Positions 8,479 to 17,634 of a DNA stretch of 60,645 nucleotides are shown here, piece by piece. Where the stretch lies: positions 1 through 60,645 of the forward strand of contig NZ_LWAE01000017.1 in assembly GCF_001623875.1 (NCBI RefSeq), read 5' to 3'. The position numbers were made by a program, and so were the translations under genes. Position 1 is the first letter of the stretch. Every line of letters begins with the position of its first letter. The notes beneath the pieces were generated by a model that saw nothing but the letters and a program-made list of their open reading frames with translations, did no database searches and was not told the DNA's origin. The stretch is from Clostridium magnum DSM 2767. Lineage in GTDB: Bacteria; Bacillota; Clostridia; Clostridiales; Clostridiaceae.

Positions 8479-8712
8479 ATGAGAAATACACTTGGTGATT
8501 TAAATAATCACCTATTTGCCACACTAGAAAGACTTAATGATGAAGATATAAAAGGTGAGGAACTTCAAGAAGAAATCACAAGGGCAAAAGCAATAAGTGA
8601 TGTTGCTTCAAAAATAATATCAAATGGATCTCTGATACTTGAAGCTAAAAAAGTACAGGCAGAAACACTTGGAAAAGACAAAACAGAAATTCCTAAAATG
8701 TTAGAGGGTTAA
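8479..8712 (+). CDS. Conserved small phage protein, 77 aa
   Basis: It has the phrase LGDLNNHLFATLERLNDEDIKGEELQ, the kind seen in small helical phage proteins next to HNH genes in Clostridium phages. ATG 8479 is preferred to TTG 8476; GAGGGGGG lies upstream. Function unknown. Confidence 0.7.
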   Translation: MRNTLGDLNNHLFATLERLNDEDIKGEELQEEITRAKAISDVASKIISNGSLILEAKKVQAETLGKDKTEIPKMLEG

Positions 8713-8715
8713 AAT

Positions 8716-9342
8716 ATGAACGGTAGACCACAAGGAAGTAAAAATAAAGCTCTTCACATATGGAGTAATGAGGAAAAAGAGTACTTAGAAGAAATAACTC
8801 CAGGGCATCATTATAAAGAAATTCAAGAGCTTATGAAGGAAAAGTTTAATTTAGATTTAACAATGAATCAAATAAAGGGTGCTATAGGTAGATATAAGTT
8901 AAATACAGGATTTACAGGACAGTTTAATAAAGGAAATATTCCTGTTAACAAAGGGATGAAAGGAGTATGTCCTAAAGGGTGCGAAAAAACGTGGTTTAAG
9001 AAAGGGCAAAAGCCAATAAATCATAGACCTATAGGAAGTGAAAGAGTAAATGTAGATGGATATGTAGAAGTAAAAATTAAAGAACCGAATAAATGGAGAT
9101 TGAAACATCAAGTGGTGTGGGAAGAGCATAATGGACCAATTCCCAAAGGGCATGCGGTTATCTTTGGAGATAGCAACCTAGGTAATTTGGATATTAATAA
9201 TTTAATCCTAGTATCTAGGCAGCAGCTATTAACATTAAACAAGAATAAGCTAATACAAAAGGATGCTGATTTAACAAGAACTGCAGTAATTGTAACTGAT
9301 ATATATCAGAAAATAAGTGAAAGAAAAGCAAAGGCAAAGTGA
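8716..9342 (+). CDS. HNH homing-type endonuclease with N-terminal DNA-binding domain
   Basis: A 208-residue protein. The N-terminus is a Myb-like DNA-recognition region (WSNEEKEYLEEITPG...IKGAIGRYKL). The C-terminus is a short HNH nuclease: LKHQVVWEEHNGPIPKGHAVIF...NLDINNLILVSRQ. It cuts DNA and is often a selfish or packaging-related phage nuclease. It is 3 nt from the gene before, in the same operon. Confidence 0.85.
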   Translation: MNGRPQGSKNKALHIWSNEEKEYLEEITPGHHYKEIQELMKEKFNLDLTMNQIKGAIGRYKLNTGFTGQFNKGNIPVNKGMKGVCPKGCEKTWFKKGQKPINHRPIGSERVNVDGYVEVKIKEPNKWRLKHQVVWEEHNGPIPKGHAVIFGDSNLGNLDINNLILVSRQQLLTLNKNKLIQKDADLTRTAVIVTDIYQKISERKAKAK

Positions 9343-9374
9343 CGCAATCATAATTCTAAGAAAGGGAGAAGATT

Positions 9375-9533
9375 ATGATAGTTATAAAACAAAAAGATAG
9401 TAAAGTTGAAGTATACAATAACGGTAAGTTAGTTGTTGAAATGTTAAGCAACTCAAATATTACAAGTAAAATAGAAGATTTGATATTACTAGGTCAAAAT
9501 AATGAACTTAGTGATATAAAAATAGAAGGTTAG
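9375..9533 (+). CDS. Small hypothetical phage protein, 52 aa
   Basis: ATG 9375 with AAAGGGAGAA upstream, ending in TAG at 9531. A beta-rich start (IVIKQKDSKVEVYNNGKLVVEM). No domain recognised. Confidence 0.5.
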   Translation: MIVIKQKDSKVEVYNNGKLVVEMLSNSNITSKIEDLILLGQNNELSDIKIEG

Positions 9534-9578
9534 TCGCGATCTGTTTAAAATACGACGTAAGTTAGGGAGGGAAAGTAA

Positions 9579-9872
9579 TTGATATATTGGTATCAAAAAG
9601 ATGAGAGATTCGAACCAGGTACGGTTGCGGACCAAGGAGATATTAGATTAAAACTTTCTCAGCCGGAAAGATATGTTCAAGGTGAAGGTAGAAAAGTTGT
9701 ATGTAATACATGGAAATTATATTTATCAATAAGAACATATAAAGAAAATGGAGTTAGAGAAGATTTAAAGCGTGCTGTGGTTGTGGCAGTATTTAAAGAA
9801 TGTAATTCATTAGAAGAAGCTCAAAATAGAGCTGAAAAATGGTTAAAGGCTTTTATAAAAAGTATGCGTTAG
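9579..9872 (+). CDS. Hypothetical phage protein, 97 aa
   Basis: TTG start at 9579 preceded by GGGAGGGAAAG. A mixed alpha/beta protein with CNTWKLYLSIRTYKENGV followed by a helix with EAQNRAEKWLKAF. It lies directly before the methylase gene. Family unknown. Confidence 0.6.
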   Translation: MIYWYQKDERFEPGTVADQGDIRLKLSQPERYVQGEGRKVVCNTWKLYLSIRTYKENGVREDLKRAVVVAVFKECNSLEEAQNRAEKWLKAFIKSMR

Positions 9873-9931
9873 AGCATCTGGTTGCTTTTGTTGAAATGTA
9901 AATTATGCGAACTATTGATGGAGGGATTGCA

Positions 9932-11383
9932 ATGTTAAAAGTTAGAACATTATTTAGTGGAATTGGGGCTCCAGAGAGCGCATTAAAAAACCTAGAGATA
10001 CCTTATGAACTTGTAGATTTTTGTGAGGTAGATAAATATGCGGTAAAGAGTTATTGTGCAGTACATGGGGTTTCGGAGGATAAAAACTTAGGTGATATTA
10101 CTAAGGTTTGGGGTAGGAATTTACCTTATGCAGACCTACTTGTTTGGGGTTTCCCATGTCAGGACATAAGTGTAGCTGGTAAACAGAGAGGATTAAAAGA
10201 GGGTGAAACAAGGTCAGGCTTATACTATGAGGGGTTTAGAATTTTAAAAGAAACCAAGCCTAAGTATAGCGTAATAGAGAATGTTAAAAACCTTGTTGGA
10301 AAGAAATTTAAAGCAGATTTTGAAAGTATGCTTGAAGATATAGAAAGTTTAGGCTATAACAACTACTGGAAAGTATTAAATGCTAAAGACTATGGCATAC
10401 CTCAAAACAGGGAAAGGGTATTCATAGTAAGCATAAGAAAAGACATAGATACAGGAACATTCAGTTTTCCTAAAGGCTTTGATAATGGATTAAGACTAAA
10501 GGATTTTTTAGAGGATGAAGTTGATGAAAAATATTATATAAGCCAGGAGAAAACAGATAAACTTATACAAAAGCTAAAAGATAAAGAAGTGTATTCAGTA
10601 CCTTTGAAATACCTAGATAGAAACCAAAAGAACTATCCCAGTGATTATGCCATGTGTGTTGATACTTGCAATACTAATGGTGTAGCAATGCAAATTAATC
10701 GTGGAGAATTAAAAGTAAAAGAAGATGGAATAGCAAGTTGCTTAGATGCAAATTATCACAAAGGATTAGATAATCATGCTGCTAGAACTGGAATACTGCA
10801 AGTAGGTATGCTGGATATAAAAGGCAATGAACAGGTAAGACGAGTTTATTCAGAAGAAGGATTGTCACCGACTTTAAATACTATGCAAGGTGGAAATAGG
10901 CAGCCAAAAGTACTTATAGATGATACCCAAGGCTTTGACGGTATTAGAATTTATAATGAATATGCGCCTACCTTGAGAAGTCAAAGACAAGGTTTAAAAA
11001 TAACTGAATCACCAATGCCTGAATTAGTTGGAGGGATAGGCGAAATTAATTTTGGAAAGCAGTACAGACAAGGTAATAGGGTTTATTCATCTGAAAAAAC
11101 TGCAATGTGCCTTATGGCTCAACCTGTTGGAAATGCTGGCGGTTTTAGCTACTTATACAACGTTGGCTACAGAATAAGAAAACTTACACCTAAAGAGTGT
11201 TGGAGGTTGATGGGGTTTAAAGACGAGGATTTTAAAAAAGCTGTAGATGCTGGAGTTTCAAACTCGCAACTCTATAAACAAGCAGGAAACAGCATTGTTA
11301 CAAATTGTTTATTCTATATATTTAAAAACTTATTACAGGCAGAAATAGCTACAATCTATGAAGAAAATAAGGAATTAAGCTAA
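9932..11383 (+). CDS. C5-cytosine DNA methyltransferase (phage-type)
   Basis: About 483 residues with the C5-methylase motifs in order: I (LFSGIGAPESAL), IV with the catalytic Cys (PCQDIS), VI (ENVKNL), VIII (QNRERVFIV) and X (QAGNSIV) at the end. The target-recognition region between VIII and X is long (~230 residues). ATG 9932 is preferred over 9905 because GGAGGG precedes it. No restriction enzyme gene is adjacent, so it is an orphan, most likely protecting phage DNA from host restriction (inference). It is the last prophage gene in the window. Confidence 0.93.
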   Translation: MLKVRTLFSGIGAPESALKNLEIPYELVDFCEVDKYAVKSYCAVHGVSEDKNLGDITKVWGRNLPYADLLVWGFPCQDISVAGKQRGLKEGETRSGLYYEGFRILKETKPKYSVIENVKNLVGKKFKADFESMLEDIESLGYNNYWKVLNAKDYGIPQNRERVFIVSIRKDIDTGTFSFPKGFDNGLRLKDFLEDEVDEKYYISQEKTDKLIQKLKDKEVYSVPLKYLDRNQKNYPSDYAMCVDTCNTNGVAMQINRGELKVKEDGIASCLDANYHKGLDNHAARTGILQVGMLDIKGNEQVRRVYSEEGLSPTLNTMQGGNRQPKVLIDDTQGFDGIRIYNEYAPTLRSQRQGLKITESPMPELVGGIGEINFGKQYRQGNRVYSSEKTAMCLMAQPVGNAGGFSYLYNVGYRIRKLTPKECWRLMGFKDEDFKKAVDAGVSNSQLYKQAGNSIVTNCLFYIFKNLLQAEIATIYEENKELS

Positions 11384-11445
11384 ATTTAAATCAAATTATC
11401 CATATATAAAGATAATACGATAACTAGGCAATTCAAAAACTATTT

Positions 11446-11480
11446 GTATCTATTGTAAATTTACGATAGATACTCTTTCT
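11446..11480. terminator. Weak terminator-like hairpin between convergent genes
   Basis: GTATCTAT at 11446 pairs with ATAGATAC at 11466, followed by CTCTTTCT. It lies between the convergent methylase and inhibitor genes; the rest of this gap shows nothing else. Confidence 0.35.
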
Positions 11481-11567
11481 GAAAATTATCCGACGTAATA
11501 GGAGTTTTAAAACTGGGTACAAATATCTGGGAAATTTAAATATTGATACATGCACCCACAGAAGCTT

Positions 11568-12317
11568 TTATTTAACAATAACTTTTAGATTAAAAGTGCT
11601 CAAAATAGAATTAGTATCCCATGGTCTAGCTTCCTCCAAATTTATTGATGTAGTACCAGTGCCCACAGCTTGAAATAACCAGCGTTTTTTTCCAACACCA
11701 CCCACAATATTAGGAGAAGAGCTAGTTTGTATATAAGTATCATCGATTATTTTTAGTACATTGTTATTCAAGGACGACTTAAATTTCCATGAGTAACCGC
11801 CATCATCATTTTCGGGTAAAGTTAACTCTAAAATATCACCTTTACTCAGCTTGATACTTTGTTTGTTGTAAGTATCATCAACTTTTGTAGCGTCTGCCTT
11901 AACAGTAAAAGTCATACAAGTTGGTTTGGACAAAGAATGTCCTGAAGTTGCCATAACTCTATTAGTAACATATAAGTAGTATGGATGACCGGGAGAATAA
12001 TTGGAAGTTGGTAGTATTTTTATAACTTTGCCATCTTCGCTTAGTTGCAAACTGATATCGACAATGTTAAGTTTATCATCTTTTATGTAAATTGAAGAGT
12101 TATCCAACGATAACTTATTAATTGGCTGTGTAAATGTAATAGACCAAACTTTGTTAATAGGGACATCTTCTTTCACTGGTAATGGAGCCCAATTTAAGTA
12201 CCAGTCTTGTTGTACAAAAGGCAATGACCCAGAAGCAAAAACGGTAGAACAAAATATAGATAATAAGCAAAGTGTACATGATGCTACTATAAGAATAAAT
12301 TTGTTTAAATTTTTCAT
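11568..12317 (-). CDS. Secreted Ig-like plus chagasin-type (I42) protease inhibitor
   Basis: About 249 residues. A signal peptide (MKNLNKF, hydrophobic core, cleavage near VFASG) is followed by a Big_5/SbsA Ig-like domain (PINKVWSITFTQPIN... to TFTVKAD, residues ~40-145). The C-terminal domain carries the three chagasin/I42 loops: GGYSW, GGVGKKRW and RPWD. I42 proteins block papain-like cysteine proteases. ATG 12317 is chosen since GGAGGT lies in front; the ATG at 12332 overlaps that site. It stands alone, convergent with the prophage methylase. The target may be the cell's own secreted clostripain or papain-type enzymes (inference). Confidence 0.8.
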   Translation of the reverse strand: MKNLNKFILIVASCTLCLLSIFCSTVFASGSLPFVQQDWYLNWAPLPVKEDVPINKVWSITFTQPINKLSLDNSSIYIKDDKLNIVDISLQLSEDGKVIKILPTSNYSPGHPYYLYVTNRVMATSGHSLSKPTCMTFTVKADATKVDDTYNKQSIKLSKGDILELTLPENDDGGYSWKFKSSLNNNVLKIIDDTYIQTSSSPNIVGGVGKKRWLFQAVGTGTTSINLEEARPWDTNSILSTFNLKVIVK

Positions 12318-12500
12318 GCAAATTACCTCCATGATAAAATATATTGATAATGTTACAAAATTTAGAATTATTACCTAGTTATATAATAACTTAAATTAAT
12401 ATTGTATGATATAATTTCTAATAAATAATAGAAATTGGTAATTTATTTCAGGTTAATATGATACAATAATTAAAATTTAAAATATGAAAGAGGTAAGAAG

Positions 12501-12566
12501 ATGTTAAAGCAGTGGAAGATTGGAATACTGCTTTTTAATGAAGTTGAGGTGTTAGATTATAGATAA
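12501..12566 (+). pseudogene. Remnant: N-terminus of DJ-1/PfpI family protein
   Basis: A short frame encoding WKIGILLFNEVEVLDYR, the classic first strand and turn of DJ-1/PfpI (ThiJ) proteins, with its own AAGAGGTAAG ribosome-binding site. It stops after 21 codons where the next family residues (AGPFEV-like) should follow. It is the left half of a deletion scar with the cyclase remnant. Confidence 0.6.
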
Positions 12567-12570
12567 AGGA

Positions 12571-12792
12571 GTGAATTTTATAGGCATAGATATGAATGGG
12601 GCACAAAAACCAGAAAATCATCTGCGTATTGATCAGTACTGCGCTGATAGAGGGGTATTTATAATTGAAAATCTAGATAACTTAGACCTATTGTTAGAGA
12701 AAGCATCTGATAAGTCATTTACAGTATATACTTTTCCAGTAAATATGAGTGGATTTTCAGGGCTTCGTTGCAGAGTGATTGCTGAAATATAA
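12571..12792 (+). pseudogene. Remnant: C-terminus of cyclase/kynurenine-formamidase family
   Basis: The 73 codons match the last third of the cyclase (metal-dependent hydrolase) family: IGIDMNGAQKP...HLRIDQYCADRG, then FIIENLDNLDLL and FTVYTFPVNMSGFSGLRCRVIAEI-like ending. The metal-binding HxGTHxD part is missing, so it cannot be active. The GTG at 12571 is probably not a real start. Confidence 0.6.
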
Positions 12793-13163
12793 AAATATAT
12801 TTTTCATTGAGAACAGGAGGAATAATACACTCTGGTAAGATTCAAAGGAAAAACTTTTTCACATTTATAATATAGGAACATATGATAAGTATTGGTTTGA
12901 CCAAACAACCAAATTTTCTTATCGAACGAAACCGCTATAGGCGGTGGCGGGATCTGCTGCAATTTTGAAGTTTGGTTTTAAAATCTAAGATATGAAATAG
13001 TAAAATCCCTTCTTAAGTCAGAGATTTTTTTAGTTATATTTTATAATAATGTTAAGTTAAATAAGCAGAGAGTATATTTCTTAATGAATATATAAGGTAA
13101 GGAAGCACTTAAAGAGTATTCAGAAAAACATAAGAGGAACAAAATCTAAGGAGAAGGATAACA
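12793..13163 (+). other. 371-bp gap with hairpins, no gene
   Basis: No coding frame is supported. It has a G+C-richer island (12925-12970) with the hairpin ACCGC/GCGGT at 12931-12945, and Asn-codon-like runs of ACCAAACAACCAAA facing TTTGGTTTT at 12970-12985, which could form an outer stem. The last ~25 bases match the leader before the RACo-like gene at 58206 (AACAAAATCTAAGGAGA), so the duplication begins here. Confidence 0.4.
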
Positions 13164-13517
13164 ATGAAACCAATATGTAAAAAAGAATACCTTGAATTGA
13201 AACCACCCGGGATTGGTGATACAGTGGCTGATAAGGATAGAATCCTGCAGGCATTAAAACCTAAATATGGCAATGTATATATTTCTATTTCTACATTAAA
13301 ATCTTATTATAAGCTGTTAAGAAATTTTGACTGGAAACTAACTGTCACAATGGTTTGGAATGGTTACTACTGGGAAATCATTATAATAGAACGTGGGAAT
13401 ACTACAGATAAGAATTTTGCCTATGCAGCCGATCTTGGAAGCACAACTGTTGTTATACAATTAGTTGATCTAAATTCTGGAAATGTACTATGTGAAGAAA
13501 GCATAAAAAATACTTGA
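13164..13517 (+). pseudogene. Truncated RACo-like corrinoid-protein activator, N-terminal part
   Basis: Residues 1-113 are nearly identical to the start of the gene at 58231 (KKEYLELKPP, ADKDRI, YGNVYISISTLKSYYKLLRN, AYAADLGSTTVV). RACo-like proteins are ASKHA ATPases that reduce corrinoid methyltransferases back to Co(I). This copy ends at about 13503, inside the first phosphate-binding region, where sequence switches to a Tn3 transposase frame. It is therefore a dead duplicate. Confidence 0.8.
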
Positions 13518-14505
13518 TATACTCCAGTTTCGTTCTAATAATGAGGTGCATAAGCCTATAATAAAAGCATTAGAGATTATTAGAAAATATTATAATATTG
13601 GTACTCATTATTTTTCTGATACGGAATTTATACCTATTGATGGTGTTGTAAGACCTGTTATGAGGGAATCAGTAATAGAAAAGGATGATCTCGGCCAGGA
13701 ACGTATAAATAGAATGAATTATGAAATTGTTACTCTACAAGCATTGAGGGATAAACTTCGTTGTAAAGAAATTTGGGTTGTAGGAGCTGACAGGTATAGA
13801 AATCCGGATGAAGATTTACCAACTGACTTTGAGGAACGAAGAGAGGAAAACTATAAAGCTTTAAAGCAGCCATTGGATTCTGAAGAGTTTATAAATAACA
13901 TAAATCAAGCTATGTACAATGGTTTAACAAAACTTGATAATAGTATGCCTAAAAATCCTAAAGTCCGTCTATAAACTAAAAGCAATGGATGGATTACTTT
14001 ATCACCAAGTGAAGCACAAGATGAGCCTATGAACTTATCAAAGATAAAAGCTGAAATTATGAGACTCTGGCCCATGACAAATCTACTTGATGTTCTTAAA
14101 GAAGCAGATCTAAGAATAAATTTCACTGACAATTTTAAAACCGTAGCAGCACATGAGCGATTAGACAGAGAGGAGATTCAGAAACGCCTTATTTTAGCAT
14201 TATATGGACTAGGCACTAATACAGGTTTAAAGCGTATTTCAGCCGGAAATCATGGAGAAAGCTATCAGGACTTACTTTACATTAAAAGAAAATTTATAAA
14301 TTATGCTACAGCTTTAAGGTTAGGTACAGCAGAAACGGAATCAATACTTAAAAGGTTTACCAGAAATAATTTGAAACATCCTACATATCTTGCTCTTGCA
14401 GAGCTAGGAAAAGCTATAAAAACTATATTTTTGTGTGAGTATCTCAATTCAGAAGAATTGAGAATGGAAATACATGCAGGGTTAAATTTACTTTGCCTCT
14501 GGTGA
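13507..14505 (+). pseudogene. tnpA: Tn3-family transposase remnant
   Basis: The frame begins KILDILQFRSNNEVHKPIIKALEI and continues with ALRDKLRCKEIWVVGADRYRNPDEDLP, both typical of Tn3-family transposases. An in-frame TAA stop at 13972 interrupts it; reading resumes in the same frame (MNLSKIKAEIMRLWPMTNLLDVL, then LILALYGLGTNTGLKRIS) and is lost near 14490 at EIHAGLN. N- and C-terminal parts and terminal repeats are missing. It probably entered by recombination with the RACo-like fragment upstream. Confidence 0.85.
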
Positions 14506-14680
14506 CACGGATGCTGATACTACCCCTTAATGTGTATTCCATGAAAGTGTACCTCCTTTACGATTTGGATATAAATATGTATGCAATTGAAAATATTTTT
14601 TCAAATCTTTTGAAATTGTATATAATGAGTACAAAATGTTAGAATAAAGATATTCCAGTTTAAGAAAGAGAGTAAAGCAA

Positions 14681-15179
14681 ATGAATAGGAATTTACCAGA
14701 GATAATCAAGAGTTACGAGGATTATTTGAGCGTTATTCAGGAAAAGGCATCTAGTACGGTATATAGTTATATAGTTCATATAATGCTGCTTATGGATTAT
14801 TTAAAATCTAAAGATAAGTACCAGGATTTAAAGATTGATGAAAGATTTATGAATTTAATAGAGCTGCAGGACTTATATGGCTTTTTAAGCTATGTAAAAA
14901 AAGAAAGAAATAATAGTTCTTTTGCAAGGGCTAGAAAGATAGCTTCAATACATAGTACAAAAGAATATTTCTGCTACTAACCTTGATACAAGCAAATATA
15001 CAACACATAAATTAAGACATACGGCAGCCACGCTACTTTACAAACATAGTAATGTTGATATTAGAATCATTCAGACTATTTTAGGACATAAAAATATATC
15101 AACTACCACAATTTACACTCACGTAGACAATGAACAGGTGAGAAGTGCAATAAGATCTAATCCATTAAATGAAATATAA
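14681..15179 (+). pseudogene. Tyrosine recombinase remnant with internal deletion
   Basis: The first frame (14681-14980) is the SAM-like N-terminal domain of a phage integrase/Xer (NLPEIIKSYEDYLSVI...STVYSYIVHI). After a frame jump near 14965 the second frame holds the catalytic end: HKLRHTAATLLY, LGHKNISTTTIYTHV with the active-site Arg, His and Tyr. About 150 residues with the first catalytic Arg are gone. It may be the decayed integrase of the prophage or of another element. Confidence 0.8.
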
Positions 15180-15203
15180 CCTGAAAGGATATATATATAT
15201 ATA

Positions 15204-15401
15204 ATGATTGAAAAGATATTAAATGTAGCTATAACAAAGTGTTATGGGAATGCAGATGAAAATTCAACTAGAGGGAAGTTTAACATTCCTAAGAAGATTA
15301 TTAATGATATGGGTCTTACAGAAGATGATAGAACAATTGTTCTTAGATATGATGAAGAAAAAAAGGAATTGCTTATAAAAAAGCATAGAAAGAATTTATG
15401 A
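15204..15401 (+). CDS. AbrB/SpoVT-like DNA-binding protein, 65 aa
   Basis: It matches the swapped-hairpin AbrB fold: STRGKFNIPKKIINDMGLTEDD then IVLRYDEEKKELLIKK. Such proteins are transition-state regulators or antitoxin halves. No toxin gene lies next to it. The only upstream signal is weak (GAAAGGATATAT). Confidence 0.7.
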   Translation: MIEKILNVAITKCYGNADENSTRGKFNIPKKIINDMGLTEDDRTIVLRYDEEKKELLIKKHRKNL

Positions 15402-15456
15402 ATTACGAAGAATAAAATAGAGTGACTAATACTTCACTGTGAAATATGGAGGGTTT

Positions 15457-15513
15457 ATGAACAGTAAACAGCTAGAGAACTTATATTTCTATTTACACTC
15501 TGTAAATAATTAA
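15457..15513 (+). pseudogene. Tiny ORF with good ribosome-binding site, 18 aa
   Basis: ATG 15457 follows TGGAGGG and encodes MNSKQLENLYFYLHSVNN. It may be a leader peptide or the broken start of a lost gene. The rest of the 15402-15620 gap holds nothing else I can support. Confidence 0.25.
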
Positions 15514-15620
15514 AAAATGACTGCATCTTTTATTTTGCAATACAGAATAAATTTTAAATTTATAAACAACATAACATTGAATATATAATTTAGAACAGCT
15601 ATCCATATCGGAGGATTATA

Positions 15621-16687
15621 ATGAAAATATTTAAAAAATAATTGTATTGATTATTATCTTACTAATAACTTTAACATTAACAAATACAACTAATATATTA
15701 GCTAGTTCAAGCTTTAACACTAATAATAGAAATATAATTCGTGCAGCTGTATTATTATATAGTTTTGATGACCTCTTTATGTTACAAATAAAACAAAATT
15801 TAGAAGCAATTGAAAGAGAAAATAAAGATAAAATTAGATTTACTTTCTATGATGGAAAAAATAATATAGCCCTACAAAATGAAACAATAGATTCCCTTTC
15901 TCAAAGTAATACTGATCTAATAATAGCAAATTTGGCAGATATAAGTGAACCATTTGTAGAAAATGTTATTTTAAGTGTTAAACCTAAAAATATTCCACTA
16001 ATTCTATTAAGTGTTGATCCGAAAGCAGTATATAAAGCACCCAAATACTATGATAAAGTTGTTTTTACATTAGAAAATGCTAATGAAGCTGCTGCTGTCC
16101 AGGCCAAAATTCTTATTGATTTATGGAATACTAATAAGAAAACACTAGACAAAAACAATGATAATATCTTGCAGTATGTTTTGTTAAGGGGTGAAGCTGA
16201 CAATCCAGTAGCAATTAATAGAACAAAGTATGTTATTTCAGCTCTTAATAATGCAGGTATAAAAACACAGGAACTTGCTCTTGTTAATGCTAATTGGCTA
16301 AAAGAATTAGCTAGAAGTTCTGTTGATAACTTATTATTAAAATATGATGGGAGTATTGAAGCAATAATTTCTAATAATGATGCTATGGCAATAGGGGCTA
16401 TTGAGGCGCTTCAAAAGTATGGATATAACAAAGGCAATAAAACAAAGAGTATAGCAGTTGTTGGAATTGATGCATTACCTGAAGCTAAAGAGTTAGTTGA
16501 TAAAGGCTTTATGACTGGCACTGTTGTTCAAGATCCAAAAACTGTAGCAGAACTACTTTATAGAGTTGGAATGAACTTAGCTAATAATTTAAAGCCTACT
16601 GAAAATACAGATTATAAAATAGTTAACGGACAAATTATAATTCCATTTAAATATCAAGAGTACACTAGTAATACTAATGCTCTATAA
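15621..16687 (+). CDS. mglB: MglB-like galactose/sugar-binding protein with frameshifted signal peptide
   Basis: A ribose/galactose-type periplasmic binding protein: NIIRAAVLLYSFDDLFMLQIKQNLEA, DLIIANLADISEPFVENVI, SIEAIISNNDAMAIGAIEALQKYGY, and GTVVQDPKT close to the end. GGAGGATTATA precedes ATG 15621 (MKIFKK) but the frame hits TAA at 15639; one extra A in the A6 run at 15633-15638 would join it to IIVLIIILLITLTLTN and the mature protein. The only in-frame start otherwise is TTG 15647, with no ribosome-binding site. It may be a pseudogene, a slippage switch or a sequencing error. No transporter genes adjoin; the chemoreceptor and glucokinase nearby suggest sugar sensing. Confidence 0.75.
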
Positions 16688-16832
16688 ATAATTTTAAATA
16701 CATCCAAGACCTTTTAAGTCAAAGGATGAAATAGACAAGAATATATTATTCTTAAGTTAATGTCTTTATGTAATATTAATCACCTTACTGATATATACGC
16801 TTTTTAAAAATTTTCATTATTCTATAGAATAA

Positions 16833-16868
16833 GACCATCAGTATTAATTGATGGTCCTGTTTATTTTG
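16833..16868. terminator. Bidirectional terminator
   Basis: GACCATCA at 16833 pairs with TGATGGTC at 16849 and is followed by CTGTTTATTTT; A-rich sequence lies on the other side. It separates the convergent sugar-binding protein and TauE genes. Confidence 0.65.
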
Positions 16869-16877
16869 AAAAGTTAC

Positions 16878-17633
16878 TTATATAAATAATCTTATTGCAG
16901 CTATTGCTGTCACAGCTAAAATAATACTACGAAATAGTTTTTCATTAAGCTTTTTAATTATTAAAACTCCCAGTACTGCTCCTATAGCTATGGCAGGTAC
17001 CATGCTAAATGTAAGAAAAATTGTTTTAATGGGAATATTATGCCAAAACAAGACTTGCAGTGGCAATTTAAATAAGTTTATAAGGAAGAAAAACCAAGCA
17101 GTTGTCCCCATAAAATCATTTTTTTTAAATCCTGTAGCGAGTAGATATACACTAAATATTGGTCCTGCTGCATTTCCAATCATGGACGTAAAGCCACAAG
17201 TAATGCCTGTAAGAGAATAGAAAAAGGTATTTTTAGGAACTTTTAGATTGTCTCCCTTTTTTTCAGTATAAATCAAAGTAATTAGACATATTAAAACTGA
17301 GATAGCTATAACAGCCTTAAATTGTTTATCGCTAATACAATTACCGACTATAACTCCGAGTATTATTCCAATCAATGCCGAAGGCAAAAGTTTTTTTATG
17401 TTATTCAACTTTGCATGCCTATTATAATAATATAATGCAAAAACATCTCCTACCAGGAGTATAGGCAATATCACACCTGTTGACTCCTTACCTCCAAATA
17501 CAGTAGCTATAATTGGTATAGCAGGCATTGAAAAGGCACTAATTCCGGTTTTTGAAAATCCTATAAAGAATGCTGCTACCATTATCCAAAGCCATTGCTC
17601 AATAGATAAATTAAATATGTGAAGTATTTCCAT
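16878..17633 (-). CDS. TauE/SafE-family anion exporter
   Basis: A 251-residue polytopic membrane protein with about eight hydrophobic segments. The family signature appears twice: GFSKTGISAFSMPAIPI near residue 25 and GFTSMIGNAAGPIFSVYLLA near residue 146. These exporters move sulfite, sulfoacetate or related anions. The gene starts 1 nt after the ROK kinase stop, so it is the second gene of that operon. A link between sugar kinase and exporter is not obvious. Confidence 0.88.
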   Translation of the reverse strand: MEILHIFNLSIEQWLWIMVAAFFIGFSKTGISAFSMPAIPIIATVFGGKESTGVILPILLVGDVFALYYYNRHAKLNNIKKLLPSALIGIILGVIVGNCISDKQFKAVIAISVLICLITLIYTEKKGDNLKVPKNTFFYSLTGITCGFTSMIGNAAGPIFSVYLLATGFKKNDFMGTTAWFFFLINLFKLPLQVLFWHNIPIKTIFLTFSMVPAIAIGAVLGVLIIKKLNEKLFRSIILAVTAIAAIRLFI

Positions 17634-17634
17634 G

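Noticed and set aside
1..11400. Complete, inducible prophage
   Set aside because: Only early genes are visible; no integrase, packaging, head, tail or lysis genes follow the methylase, and a host-type gene begins at 11568.
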